A DNA stretch of 64,000 bases from JBCCXZ01 sp965228005 (GCA_965228005.1 CBDDGV010000001.1:124001-188000); one strand, 5' to 3'; numbered from the stretch's first letter, positions 25,258 to 33,475 are shown. Notes: generated from the sequence alone by a model not told the origin. Numbers and translations are program-made.

Positions 25258-26859
25258 CTACTCAAACAGCGAGTCGTCGAACTCCGTGTCCAGTTCCTGC
25301 CGCGGCCTGGATGATTCCAAACCGTCGGAACCATCACCGCCCACGGGTTCGAGTAGACTGCTCCCGGTACTGAGTGGATCTCCCGGTAAGGCGTCCTTGT
25401 CGCCTAACAACGACTGGACAGCCGCCGAGTCATCGACCGCCTGCCCCAGCGCCGCCCGATCGCGGCTCATGGCAAAGATCTGCTCCAAGATCCTCATCCA
25501 GGTTGCCTTATCCTTAGGAACTCCGCTCAGAGCGGAGACCGAAGTAAACACACGCGGCAGCCCGCCCCCCTCGCGGTGGTCGTTGAAGACCCGGTGGTTG
25601 TCATCCAGCATCCTCGCGACCCGGTCGCTCTCAAAGTGCTCGATCAGGACGTCCATGCCGCACAGCTCGACTGCCCGATTCTGTGCCTGCCGCTTGGTCG
25701 GCGGCTTCTCGCCGTCCATCAAGAAGTCGTGAAATTCTGGGAACAGGTCCGGGTTGCTCCTCCAGACAGCCAGCGCCAGTTTGGCGTAATCGCAGGCGTA
25801 CTTCTTCGAAGAGTGCGGGGCCACGGAGACGTAGCGGTTGCACCTGCGGTTGAGAGCACACAGGCGAACGACCACCACAAGCTCTTCCGGATACGCCTCG
25901 ACCCCGGCGTGGAGGTACTCGTGCATCAGGCGACAGTGGTGGCAGGTGTAGTCCGCAAACTCGACGAACACTTCCCTCGCCGCGGGGTCGCCAAACGACG
26001 GATGGGCGTACACGTCGATCGTATCGTCGAGATTGGGGAGGCGAACGATCCTGGAACTCACCTCAACGGCGCTGGCGGTCACCACCGACTCGTCGTTGTC
26101 TTCTTCGCGCTCAGCAAGAGGCTCATATTCGCGCTGAGAGAGCGGCTCATCCTCGATACTCGGCTCCGCGGCTTCGGTCTCCAGCGCTGCGACGGCAGGC
26201 TCGGTTTGGTTGCTAGCTTCCTCGGTCGGCTCAACAACGGGAAGCTCCGCGATCTCCATCCGAAACGAATCTGGCTCCGACGACAACAGTTGCCCTACGA
26301 CGAGCACCGCGATGGCGGCCCCGGCCAGACCGAGCGAGGAGAGGAAGCCCTTTCCACTCACCACCGGATCGGTTGCGACTTGGTCAGCTCCGAACACATT
26401 GTTGTTCGCTTCCTCAGAGCGCGTCACGTCTAGCAGGAGCACTAGCAACAGAATTGCAGTGATGATTCCACAGGCATGGACGGCCATGCACCACGGGCAT
26501 AGGCTCCCGACGGCGATCAATTGCACGCCGATGAACCAAGCCGCCGAACCAGCCGCGGCCAAGCCCAGTGCGATGGAGACCACCCAGGCGAGAGGGCTTC
26601 CCGATTCCTGGTCCTGCCCGCCGAGAGCGAATGTGCACCCGAGCAGGGCCAGGTAGGTAAGTCCCCCGAATGCCGCAACGGGGAGACCGAACCACTTAGA
26701 CCAACGGCTCGCAAGCACCTCGCTGCACCCGGCCGATTCGCCGCTGCAGCCAACGACCGGGGTGGCCGTGAAGCTGGACACGGCCAAGTAGAGCGACACT
26801 CCCGCCGCCACCACAGCCAGTAGCCGCAGGGCCCAGATAATACAAACACGCCGTGACAT
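25258..26859 (-). CDS. Vitamin K epoxide reductase / DsbA-like thioredoxin fusion protein
   Basis: This 533-residue membrane protein combines two halves of an oxidative folding system. Residues 1-150 are a bacterial VKOR domain with about five helices, loop cysteines Cys38 and Cys45, and the quinone-side active site CPWC (121-124). A linker helix (about 170-192) and an acidic low-complexity stretch (about 205-265) lead to a DsbA/thioredoxin domain with YTCHHC, the redox pair being Cys306/Cys309. A ~50-residue acidic tail follows. VKOR would reoxidise the fused thioredoxin with quinone. Extra cysteines near residue 335 (CALNRRCNRY) are unusual. It is transcribed alone; the divergent CPXCG gene starts 138 bp away. 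Confidence 0.9.
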   Translation of the reverse strand: MSRRVCIIWALRLLAVVAAGVSLYLAVSSFTATPVVGCSGESAGCSEVLASRWSKWFGLPVAAFGGLTYLALLGCTFALGGQDQESGSPLAWVVSIALGLAAAGSAAWFIGVQLIAVGSLCPWCMAVHACGIITAILLLVLLLDVTRSEEANNNVFGADQVATDPVVSGKGFLSSLGLAGAAIAVLVVGQLLSSEPDSFRMEIAELPVVEPTEEASNQTEPAVAALETEAAEPSIEDEPLSQREYEPLAEREEDNDESVVTASAVEVSSRIVRLPNLDDTIDVYAHPSFGDPAAREVFVEFADYTCHHCRLMHEYLHAGVEAYPEELVVVVRLCALNRRCNRYVSVAPHSSKKYACDYAKLALAVWRSNPDLFPEFHDFLMDGEKPPTKRQAQNRAVELCGMDVLIEHFESDRVARMLDDNHRVFNDHREGGGLPRVFTSVSALSGVPKDKATWMRILEQIFAMSRDRAALGQAVDDSAAVQSLLGDKDALPGDPLSTGSSLLEPVGGDGSDGLESSRPRQELDTEFDDSLFE

Positions 26860-26997
26860 GTGCGACGAGCCGCGGCCCGCCTCCTTATTGCGATACCTGT
26901 TTCACTAGCGTAGAAGACGAGACCTCGGATTGTAACAGAGAGACGCGGAAAGTGGCCGTACAACCGGACCGGAGCCCGCGGGAAGGGAGTGTATCCT

Positions 26998-27180
26998 TTG
27001 GATAATGAGGCCAGTTACGTTTGCGCCACCTGCGGCGAGGAGATTATCGTCCCGATCGATCTCACGCTGGGGCCCAAGCAGTGCTACGTCGAGGACTGCC
27101 CGGTGTGCTGCAACTCCCAGGTAATCCGCGTCGAGCTGGGCGACGACGACCAGCCACGGGCCTGGAGTGAGAACGAGTGA
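26998..27180 (+). CDS. CPXCG-motif zinc-ribbon protein
   Basis: This very small protein has YVCATCGEEI, then EDCPVCCNSQV: two CxxC pairs forming a probable zinc ribbon (PF14255-like). I prefer the TTG at 26998, because GGAAGGGAG (26981-26989) lies 8 nt before it and the product then begins MDNEASYVC, as family members do. A GTG at 26989 is in frame but overlaps the ribosome site. The product is about 60 residues. The C-terminus is acidic. Function is unknown; the family is widespread in gamma-proteobacteria and planctomycetes. Confidence 0.85.
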   Translation: MDNEASYVCATCGEEIIVPIDLTLGPKQCYVEDCPVCCNSQVIRVELGDDDQPRAWSENE

Positions 27181-27200
27181 ACGCTAACTGACCGTCGCGT

Positions 27201-28286
27201 TCAGTTGTGCGAGACGTCGGGTCCGTCGCTATTCAGGTGGCGTCTGAGATAACTCGCCCGTTCGATGTTCCGATCTGACGTGTCGAGCTCCGCACCGGAG
27301 AGCTTCTGCAGGTGCGCCGGTTGTGTGTGGACGAAGAGCTTGTTGACGGTGGGGATCTCCAGGTCGCCCAGCAGCCCTAGATTGATCCCCATCCGCACGC
27401 TGGAAAGCAGGTGCATGGTCTCCTCGGAGCTGATGGTCTGAGCCGTGCGGAGGATACCGAACGCCCTGCTGACGCGGTCGTGCAAGGTCTCCTGGCTCTC
27501 GCGGATTAGGAAGTCCCTTGCCTGCCGTTCGTAGTCGATCAGAACGGGAACGACATCTGCGATCTTCTTGCAGAGTTCTTCCTCTGAAAGCCCGAGCGTG
27601 ATCTGGTTGCTGATCTGATAGAAATCACCCATGGCCTGTGAGCCTTCGCCGTAAAGCCCCCGCACGGCGAGGTTGATCTTCTGGAGGCTCTTGAAGACCT
27701 TCTCTATCTGTCGGGTGATGACCAGAGCCGGGAGGTGCAGCATCACGCTGACGCGAAGGCCCGTTCCGACGTTCGTAGGGCAAGCGGTCAGGTAGCCCAG
27801 GCGGTCGTTGAAGGCCAGCGTGACGGTTTCTTCGATCAGGTCGTCCAGTCGATTGCAATGCTCCAGGGCCGATTCGAGGTTCAAGCCGCTCTTCATCACC
27901 TGGATGCGGAGGTGGTCCTCCTCGTTGATCATCACGCTGAACCGTTCGGCAACGTCGATCATGACCGCCCGGGCGCCCTCGCTCTCGGCGTGCTCGCGGC
28001 TGATGAGCTGCCGCTCCACGAGGAACATCCGATCGATGGGCGACAGGCCGTTGATCTCGATGTACATCGAGTCGGTCGGCAGGCGGTCGGACTCCTGCAA
28101 CGAGAGGATCCGTTCGTGGAGGATGCGTTCGATGTCGGCCCGATCCGATTCCGAGGCGCGGGAGACGAAGGGGAAGTCGGCGAGGTTGCGCGCCAAGCGG
28201 ACGCGGCTGCTGATAACAATGTCGGAATCGGGCCCCGAACCTTTGAGCCATTCACCGCTCTTGCTTGCTAGGTCGTCGAGTGACAT
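27201..28286 (-). CDS. mcsB: Protein arginine kinase McsB
   Basis: McsB phosphorylates arginines to mark proteins for ClpCP degradation. The 361-residue protein belongs to the phosphagen-kinase fold: DIVISSRVRLARNLADFPF (about 22-40), then ERQLISREHAE, INEEDHLRIQVMKSG with the substrate-binding Glu, and LTACPTNVGTGLRVSVMLHLP, containing the catalytic-loop Cys of the family. The C-terminal phosphoarginine-receptor region is present (RMGINLGLL). Its activator mcsA lies 43 bp upstream, so both are co-transcribed. The Firmicutes partners ctsR and clpC are not adjacent. Confidence 0.95.
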   Translation of the reverse strand: MSLDDLASKSGEWLKGSGPDSDIVISSRVRLARNLADFPFVSRASESDRADIERILHERILSLQESDRLPTDSMYIEINGLSPIDRMFLVERQLISREHAESEGARAVMIDVAERFSVMINEEDHLRIQVMKSGLNLESALEHCNRLDDLIEETVTLAFNDRLGYLTACPTNVGTGLRVSVMLHLPALVITRQIEKVFKSLQKINLAVRGLYGEGSQAMGDFYQISNQITLGLSEEELCKKIADVVPVLIDYERQARDFLIRESQETLHDRVSRAFGILRTAQTISSEETMHLLSSVRMGINLGLLGDLEIPTVNKLFVHTQPAHLQKLSGAELDTSDRNIERASYLRRHLNSDGPDVSHN

Positions 28287-28329
28287 CTAAAGGGGCAGTA
28301 GGATTCTGGGTTCAGTCGGTCGTTCAGCG

Positions 28330-28881
28330 CTACGAGTCGGTGTCGGCTTGGTCTTCTGTATCTTCTCGGTCGTCGGATGCCGAGGCCTCGATGGCCTTGA
28401 TTTCGTCACGGAGCTCGGAAGCCCGTTCGTACTGTTCGTTGGAGACGGCTTCCTTCATCTCCCGGCGGAGCCGGATGAGCTGCGTCTGCTGGTCGGCGCC
28501 GCTCGGACACCGCAGGGGTACTTTGCCGACGTGATGGGTCTCGTCGTGGATGTTGACCAGCAGCGGCTCCAGCTCGTTCGCGAAGAACACGTAGTCGTGG
28601 GGACAGCCGAGGCGGCCTTGCTTACGGAATTCGAGAAAGGTGATCCCGCACACGGGGCAGCTCCGCTGGTCGAGCCGGGCGAGTTCGTCGGCCGTCTCTC
28701 CAACCGCGAGGTGCTGGGCGAGAACCCCGGCCATTTCAGGCATCACGTCGGCTTGATCGTCTTCGGCGGGAGCCAAGAAGGACTGGGCGCAGCTCTCGCA
28801 CAGGTGGACTTCACTGGGCTTCCCGTCCACCAAATCGGTGATGTGGAAAGTCGCTTGTTTCTCGCACTTCTGGCACTTCAT
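28330..28881 (-). CDS. mcsA: McsA-like zinc-finger / UvrB-UvrC motif protein
   Basis: I start this 183-residue protein at 28881 (MKCQKCEKQATFHIT), the typical McsA N-terminus. Four CxxC pairs are visible: CQKC, CESC, CPVC and the later single-spaced CP plus CPSG. The zinc-binding part precedes a C-terminal UvrB/UvrC helix-pair motif (RLRREMKEAVSNEQYERASELRDEIKAIE region, about 130-165). McsA activates and scaffolds McsB. The Asp/Glu-rich tail is extra. It lies directly upstream of mcsB on the same strand. Confidence 0.92.
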   Translation of the reverse strand: MKCQKCEKQATFHITDLVDGKPSEVHLCESCAQSFLAPAEDDQADVMPEMAGVLAQHLAVGETADELARLDQRSCPVCGITFLEFRKQGRLGCPHDYVFFANELEPLLVNIHDETHHVGKVPLRCPSGADQQTQLIRLRREMKEAVSNEQYERASELRDEIKAIEASASDDREDTEDQADTDS

Positions 28882-29079
28882 GGCGATGGCCCTAATCGGA
28901 GAGCGGGCTGCGGTCGAAGCCCTTCGGATTCTATTGCGGCAAGGGTAAGTGTCAAGGCAACCCGAACAGCGTAACCTATTGCGTGGAATTGAGATGGGGT
29001 TCGAGTACGGGCGTTGAGAGCGGTCCGCCGCGTTGATAAGCTGAGACCGATCCAAGAGAACTCCGATTTCGACGGCATC

Positions 29080-30612
29080 ATGAAGCTCGACCGATACGCC
29101 CCCAGTTTGGATCGCTTTGCTTCCGCAGCGGTTGGCGTCGATTACGTGCCCGTCTACCGCCGGCTGTTGAGTGACAGCCTAACGCCGGTTCAGGCGTTCC
29201 GGAATCTCGACGAAGGGGCTTCGGCCTGCCTGTTCGAGAGCGTCATCGGCGGCGAGAAGGTCGGGCGGTACAGCTTTCTGGCCAGCGAGCCGATGCTGCA
29301 GGTCGAGGCCCACGGGCTCGACTGCCGGGTCGCGTGTCGAGACGATGCCGGCGAGTGGACTTCGGCGGAGGTGGAGACCGACAACCCGCTGAGTGTCTTG
29401 CGGGAGCGGATCCAGCAGGTTTCCGTCGCGCACCTGCCCGAACTGCCGCCGTTCATCGGCGGGGCCGTGGGGTACGCGGGTTACGACACGGTCCGGTACG
29501 TGGAGAGCCTGCCGAACCCGCCGGAGGACGACCGCGGTCTGCCGGACCTGTACTTCGGCCTGTACGACCACATGGTGGTCTTCGACCACGTCCAGAAGAC
29601 GGTGCTGGTGATCGTCCTGGCGCCGGTCGGCGGGGCTGGCGCCGAAGAGTTGGAAGGAATCTATACTGCCGCTTCTGAGCGGCTGGACGGCTTGGTCGAG
29701 CGACTGACTCGAACCGATACGCCGGTGGTCGCGGGCGACATTGCGCCAGCGGCGGAGGTGTCGCTCGATTACTCTTCGAACTTCGAGCAGGCTCAGTTCG
29801 AACAGGTCGTACGTGAGTGCGTCGAATACATCAAGGCGGGCGACATCTTCCAGGTGGTGGTGAGCCAGCGGCTGACGACGGAGCTGTCGGCGCCGCCGTT
29901 CGAGTTGTACCGCTCGTTGCGTGTCGTCAATCCGAGCCCGTTCATGTTCTACGTGCGGACGCCCTCGGCGACGCTGGTGGGCAGCTCGCCGGAGATCATG
30001 GTCCGTGTGGTCGACGGCGAGGTGACGGTCCGGCCGCTCGCGGGGACGCGTCGCCGCGGGGCGACCGACGAGGAGGACCGCCGGCTGGCCGAGGAGTTGT
30101 TGGCCGACCCCAAGGAGCGGGCCGAGCACGTGATGCTGGTCGACCTCGGCCGCAACGACGTGGGCCGGGTGGCCGAGTACGGGTCGGTCGAGCTGTCGGA
30201 CGTGATGGTGATCGAGCGGTACAGCCACGTGATGCACATCACGTCGAACGTCACCGGCCGGCTGCGGGAGGGCTGCGACGCCTTCGACGCGTTGGCGGCG
30301 TGCCTACCGGCGGGGACCGTGTCCGGCGCTCCGAAGGTGCGGGCGATGGAGATCATCGACGAGTTTGAGCCGACCCGACGGGGGCCCTACGCGGGGGCGG
30401 TCGGGTATATTGATTTCGCCGGGAACATGGATACCTGCATCGCGCTGCGGACGATTGTGGTGCAGGACGGCGTGGCCCACGTGCAGGCGGGCGCCGGGAT
30501 CGTGGCCGACAGCGTCCCCGAAACGGAGTACCAGGAGACGCTCAGCAAGGCGCGGGGCCTGCTGGCGGCGATCCAGATCACGGAGCAGCGTCACGGCGGG
30601 CAGCAAGACTAG
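29080..30612 (+). CDS. trpE: Anthranilate synthase component I
   Basis: TrpE makes anthranilate from chorismate in tryptophan synthesis. I start at ATG 29080 (MKLDRYAPSLDRFAS), giving 510 residues. The N-terminal half includes the feedback-site region LLSDSLTPVQAFRNL and LFESVIGGEKVGRYSF. The C-terminal chorismate domain shows IKAGDIFQVVVSQR, NPSPFMFYVR, RPLAGTRRRG, DLGRNDVGRVAEYGSV, GTVSGAPKVRAMEIIDE and AGAGIVADSVPE, all canonical. No other trp gene and no leader peptide is adjacent. A YqgE-family gene follows 18 nt later. Confidence 0.96.
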   Translation: MKLDRYAPSLDRFASAAVGVDYVPVYRRLLSDSLTPVQAFRNLDEGASACLFESVIGGEKVGRYSFLASEPMLQVEAHGLDCRVACRDDAGEWTSAEVETDNPLSVLRERIQQVSVAHLPELPPFIGGAVGYAGYDTVRYVESLPNPPEDDRGLPDLYFGLYDHMVVFDHVQKTVLVIVLAPVGGAGAEELEGIYTAASERLDGLVERLTRTDTPVVAGDIAPAAEVSLDYSSNFEQAQFEQVVRECVEYIKAGDIFQVVVSQRLTTELSAPPFELYRSLRVVNPSPFMFYVRTPSATLVGSSPEIMVRVVDGEVTVRPLAGTRRRGATDEEDRRLAEELLADPKERAEHVMLVDLGRNDVGRVAEYGSVELSDVMVIERYSHVMHITSNVTGRLREGCDAFDALAACLPAGTVSGAPKVRAMEIIDEFEPTRRGPYAGAVGYIDFAGNMDTCIALRTIVVQDGVAHVQAGAGIVADSVPETEYQETLSKARGLLAAIQITEQRHGGQQD

Positions 30613-30630
30613 TCCTCGTTGGGGTGTGCG

Positions 30631-31182
30631 ATGGATTCTCTAACCGGTCGACTACTGGTCGCCTCGCCGCAGCTGCGGGACCCCAACTTCCACCGGACGG
30701 TGGTGCTGATGATCCAGCACACGGCCGACGGGGCGTTGGGCGTGGTGCTCAACCGGCCCGGCGAGAAGACCGTCGAGCAGGTGTGGGACATGATCGACTT
30801 CGACCCGGTCGAGCGGGCCGAGCCGGTGTACGTGGGCGGGCCGGTGCCGGGGCCGATCATTGCGGTGCACACGGACGAGGCCCTCGCGGATCAGGTGGTC
30901 GGCGCCGGGTTGTATGCTTCGACTCAGAACACCTCGGTCGACGCCCTGGTGCGGCAGGCGGAGCACCCCGTGCGGTTGTACTCGGGCCACTCGGGCTGGG
31001 GCGGCGGGCAGCTCGAGGGCGAGTTGGAAGCGGGCGGCTGGTTGACCGGGCCGGTCGAGCCGGGCGATGCGTTCGCCGACCCGGAGTTGCTGTGGCGTGA
31101 GGTCACGAGCCGGATCGGGTTTTCGATCATGGCGCCGGGGGTGGATCGGTCGCGGTTTCCGGATGATCCCAGCCTCAACTGA
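30631..31182 (+). CDS. YqgE/AlgH family protein (DUF179)
   Basis: This 183-residue protein opens SLTGRLLVASPQLRDPNFHRTV, the family signature, with HTADGALGVVLNRP, VYVGGPV and YSGHSGWGGGQLEGE further on. The start at ATG 30631 is preferred over an in-frame TTG at 30619. The molecular function of this broadly distributed family is unknown, although AlgH was first linked to alginate regulation in Pseudomonas. It lies 18 nt after trpE and is followed by a good terminator at 31199-31230. Confidence 0.93.
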   Translation: MDSLTGRLLVASPQLRDPNFHRTVVLMIQHTADGALGVVLNRPGEKTVEQVWDMIDFDPVERAEPVYVGGPVPGPIIAVHTDEALADQVVGAGLYASTQNTSVDALVRQAEHPVRLYSGHSGWGGGQLEGELEAGGWLTGPVEPGDAFADPELLWREVTSRIGFSIMAPGVDRSRFPDDPSLN

Positions 31183-31198
31183 GCGGGTGATTGGGGCG

Positions 31199-31230
31199 CC
31201 CGCCGACTGAAGTCGGCGGGCCGGGTTTTG
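31199..31230 (+). terminator. Intrinsic terminator after the trpE-yqgE-like unit
   Basis: CCCGCCGACT (31199-31208) and AGTCGGCGGG (31211-31220) form a perfect 10-bp stem. CCGGG and a TTTT tract (31226-31229) follow. The gene stop is 17 nt upstream. Confidence 0.6.
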
Positions 31231-31250
31231 TCTCTTGTCGCGGAATCCGC

Positions 31251-31373
31251 TACACGCGGCGATACGCCAAAAGTCTTCTGTTTTGTCCGGTGTGAGTGCG
31301 GGTCTGCACTGGCTGGCTAGCAGCCAGTGGCACGACGGGCGGACTTAACATTTCGAGTTTGCGTTCATTCGTG
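31251..31373 (+). repeat. Dispersed ~125-bp repeat, copy 2 (inverted relative to copy 1)
   Basis: This is the reverse-complement partner of 22800-22923. The match begins with the identical 23-nt block (31251-31273) and continues through the CAGCCAGTGG and GGACTTAAC pieces. It is intergenic, just past the terminator of the trpE transcript. The 31183-31647 gap also contains a GATTGCGGA tandem stretch (31384-31415) and the stem at 31537-31605. Confidence 0.75.
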
Positions 31374-31383
31374 TCGAGTTTCT

Positions 31384-31415
31384 TGATTGCGGATTGCGGA
31401 ATTCGGATTGCGGAG
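31384..31415. repeat. Short tandem GATTGCGGA-type repeat
   Basis: GATTGCGGA recurs three times within 32 nt, the copies interrupted by ATTC. No gene is implied. It lies between the dispersed repeat and the leader stem of the next gene. Confidence 0.5.
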
Positions 31416-31536
31416 TCGGGGATAAGCAGACTCCTCGCAGGGATACACCTGTATACCATTTGTGGTGGCCATTTTCGACAAGAAAATGTGGGATGCCGCG
31501 TGTGGGTTTGAACTGTTCTATGCATGGCCGAGGTTT

Positions 31537-31605
31537 GGGTGGCACTGGCGTCTCGCCACGGCATGCCGCACACTAGAGAGCACTGGCAAGATGCCAGCGC
31601 CACCC
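31537..31605 (+). repeat. 22-nt inverted repeat in the leader of the CNB/thioredoxin-reductase-like gene
   Basis: The 22-nt arm at 31537-31558 matches the reverse complement of 31584-31605 at 19 positions. Core units are GGTGGC and TGGC-TCT-GCCA. It ends 42 nt upstream of the ATG at 31648 and leaves the AAGGAG box free. It may be a dispersed palindrome or a leader structure. Confidence 0.55.
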
Positions 31606-31647
31606 GAAGGAGGTCTCTTACCAGACCGGGAAGAAGGAGCAGTGGAG

Positions 31648-33330
31648 ATGAGCGAGAGCGTGCCGATCGATAACTCGGGCGCCGCGCCGCGCGGGCGCGT
31701 TGACGAGGCCTTCCCCTACTTGACCGAAGAGCAGATCGAACGCGTGCAGCGGTTCGGCGAGACCGAAGACGTGTGCTGCGGCGACGTGCTGTTCGAGCGG
31801 GGCGACCGGACGGTCGACTTCTTCGTGCTCGTCGAGGGCTGCATCGAGATCTACGACCACGACTGCGACGGCACGACGCACGTGTTCACGGTGCACCGCG
31901 AGCGGCAGTTCACCGGGGAGATCGACCTGTTCAGCGACCGGAAGATCCTGGTCGGCGGGCGGATGGGCGCCGACGGGCGCGTGGTGCGGGTGAACCGGAA
32001 GCGGTTCCGGGAGATGCTCTCGGCTGAGCCGGACATCGGCGACACCGTGCTGCAGGCGTTCATCCTGCGGCGTCTGGGCCTCTTAGAGCAGAACCTGGGG
32101 GCGTCGACTCTGATCGGAGGGAAATCGGACCCCGACACGCTGCGGATCCGCCAGTTCGTGCGGCGGAACGGCTACCCGGTGAAGGCGGTTTACTTCGAGG
32201 ACGGGCCGGAGGCGTCGCAGGCGCTCGCCAAGCACGGGCTGAGTGAGGCGGACGCGCCGGTGTTGTTCTGCGCGGGCGAGGACCCGCTGACGCGTCCGAG
32301 TTCCTTGGAGGTCGCGGAGACGATCGGCATCGTCGAGTGGCCCGACACCGAGCGGGTGTACGACGTGGCCGTCATCGGGGCGGGGCCCGCCGGCCTGGCG
32401 TCGGCGGTGTACGCCGCGTCCGAAGGGCTCGACACGGTGGTGATCGACCGGAACGGCCCGGGCGGTCAGGCGGGCACGAGCTCGAAGATCGAGAACTACC
32501 TGGGGTTCCCCAACGGGCTGTCGGGCCAGCAGCTCGCGGGGCGGGCGCAGCTGCAGGCGCAGAAGTTCGGGGCGAAGCTGGCGCTGCCCATGACGGTGAC
32601 CGGCATCGAGGGCGACGGCCCCCCCTACGCGCTGCAACTGGAAGAGTGTGCGCCGGTGCGGTGCCGGTCCATCGTGATCGCCAGCGGCGCCAAGTACCGC
32701 ACGCTCGATGTCGAGGGGTTCGAGCGGTACGAGGGCCGGGGCATCCATTACGCGGCGACCGCGATCGAGGGCGGGCTGTGCGGCGACGAGGAAGTGGTGG
32801 TGGTCGGCGGGGGCAACTCGGCGGGCCAGGCGGCGGTGTTCCTCTCCGGCATCGCGCGGCACGTGTATATGCTGGTCCGCGGCAAGGAGCTGGCGGCGAG
32901 CATGTCGGACTACCTGGTGCAGCGGATCAACGCGTCGCGGTCGATCTCGCTGCTGTGCGAGACGAGCATCACGGGCCTCAGCGGCGGGGACCGCTTGCAG
33001 GGGCTCACCTGGCATTGCCGTGGCTCGGAAGAGACGACGGACAAGGACGTGTCGAACCTGTTCCTGATGATCGGGGCGGCGCCCCACACCTCGTGGCTGG
33101 GTGACGCGGTGCTGACCGACGAGCGGGGCTTCATCTGCACCGACTCGGCCGTGGTCGAGCAGGGCCGCTGGCCGCTAGCGGACCGCGCGCCGGAGCCGTT
33201 CGAGACGAGCCTGCCCGGGGTGTTCGCGGTGGGCGACGTGCGCCACGGGAGCGTGAAGCGGGTGGCGTCGGCGGTGGGCGAGGGGTCGGTTTGTGTGCAG
33301 TTCATTCACCGGGTCTTGGCGCGGGGATGA
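31648..33330 (+). CDS. Cyclic-nucleotide-binding / thioredoxin-like / FAD oxidoreductase fusion, redox cysteines absent
   Basis: ATG 31648 has AAGGAG 8 nt upstream; the frame upstream to 31462 is repeat sequence. The 560-residue protein has three parts. A cNMP-binding beta-barrel (about 20-150) contains FERGDRTVDFFVLVEGCIEIY and GEIDLFS. A glutaredoxin-like unit (about 165-225) reads IRQFVRRNGYPVKAVYF. A thioredoxin-reductase-like flavoprotein (about 235-560) has FAD motif DVAVIGAGPAGLASAVYA, GGQAGTSSKIENYLGFP, NADPH motif VVVVGGGNSAGQAAVF and GVFAVGDVRHGSVKRVASAVGEGS. At the usual CATC position it reads HYAATAIE, so both redox cysteines are replaced by Ala. It must transfer electrons differently from TrxB. 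Similar three-part proteins are known but poorly characterised. Confidence 0.9.
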   Translation: MSESVPIDNSGAAPRGRVDEAFPYLTEEQIERVQRFGETEDVCCGDVLFERGDRTVDFFVLVEGCIEIYDHDCDGTTHVFTVHRERQFTGEIDLFSDRKILVGGRMGADGRVVRVNRKRFREMLSAEPDIGDTVLQAFILRRLGLLEQNLGASTLIGGKSDPDTLRIRQFVRRNGYPVKAVYFEDGPEASQALAKHGLSEADAPVLFCAGEDPLTRPSSLEVAETIGIVEWPDTERVYDVAVIGAGPAGLASAVYAASEGLDTVVIDRNGPGGQAGTSSKIENYLGFPNGLSGQQLAGRAQLQAQKFGAKLALPMTVTGIEGDGPPYALQLEECAPVRCRSIVIASGAKYRTLDVEGFERYEGRGIHYAATAIEGGLCGDEEVVVVGGGNSAGQAAVFLSGIARHVYMLVRGKELAASMSDYLVQRINASRSISLLCETSITGLSGGDRLQGLTWHCRGSEETTDKDVSNLFLMIGAAPHTSWLGDAVLTDERGFICTDSAVVEQGRWPLADRAPEPFETSLPGVFAVGDVRHGSVKRVASAVGEGSVCVQFIHRVLARG

Positions 33331-33341
33331 GGGATACGTCT

Positions 33342-33369
33342 CATGCCCACGCGAGCGTGTGCGTGGCAT
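33342..33369. repeat. Palindromic intergenic repeat (GCCCACGCGAGCGTGGGC family), copy a
   Basis: CATGCCCACGCGAGCGTG then TGCGTGGCAT forms an imperfect palindrome. Other copies occur at 35699-35728, 36111-36133, 40489-40527, 40884-40922 and 41882-41911, all between genes. The family is REP-like in size and symmetry. Confidence 0.65.
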
Positions 33370-33384
33370 CCATTGTCAAGACGG

Positions 33385-33475
33385 GGTCCGCTAGAGCATG
33401 TGGTTCAGCCTGGTTTGCACAGCCCTGAAGGTCGATGAATTGGTTGGGGTAACCGGTCTCCGTGCGGATAGGGCC
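33385..33475 (-). pseudogene. Decayed 3' fragment of a DUF2490 outer-membrane protein gene
   Basis: Reading the minus strand gives GPIRTETGYPNQFIDLQGC, which matches the C-terminus of the intact DUF2490 protein at 39676-40374 (APIRTEIGYLNQFINLQGG) in amino acids and in DNA. After this block the frame runs into unrelated sequence, and the family's ...SVNFFL end is lost. Only about 25-30 codons survive, with no start or signal peptide. It lies between the fusion oxidoreductase gene and the second sulfatase gene. Confidence 0.75.
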
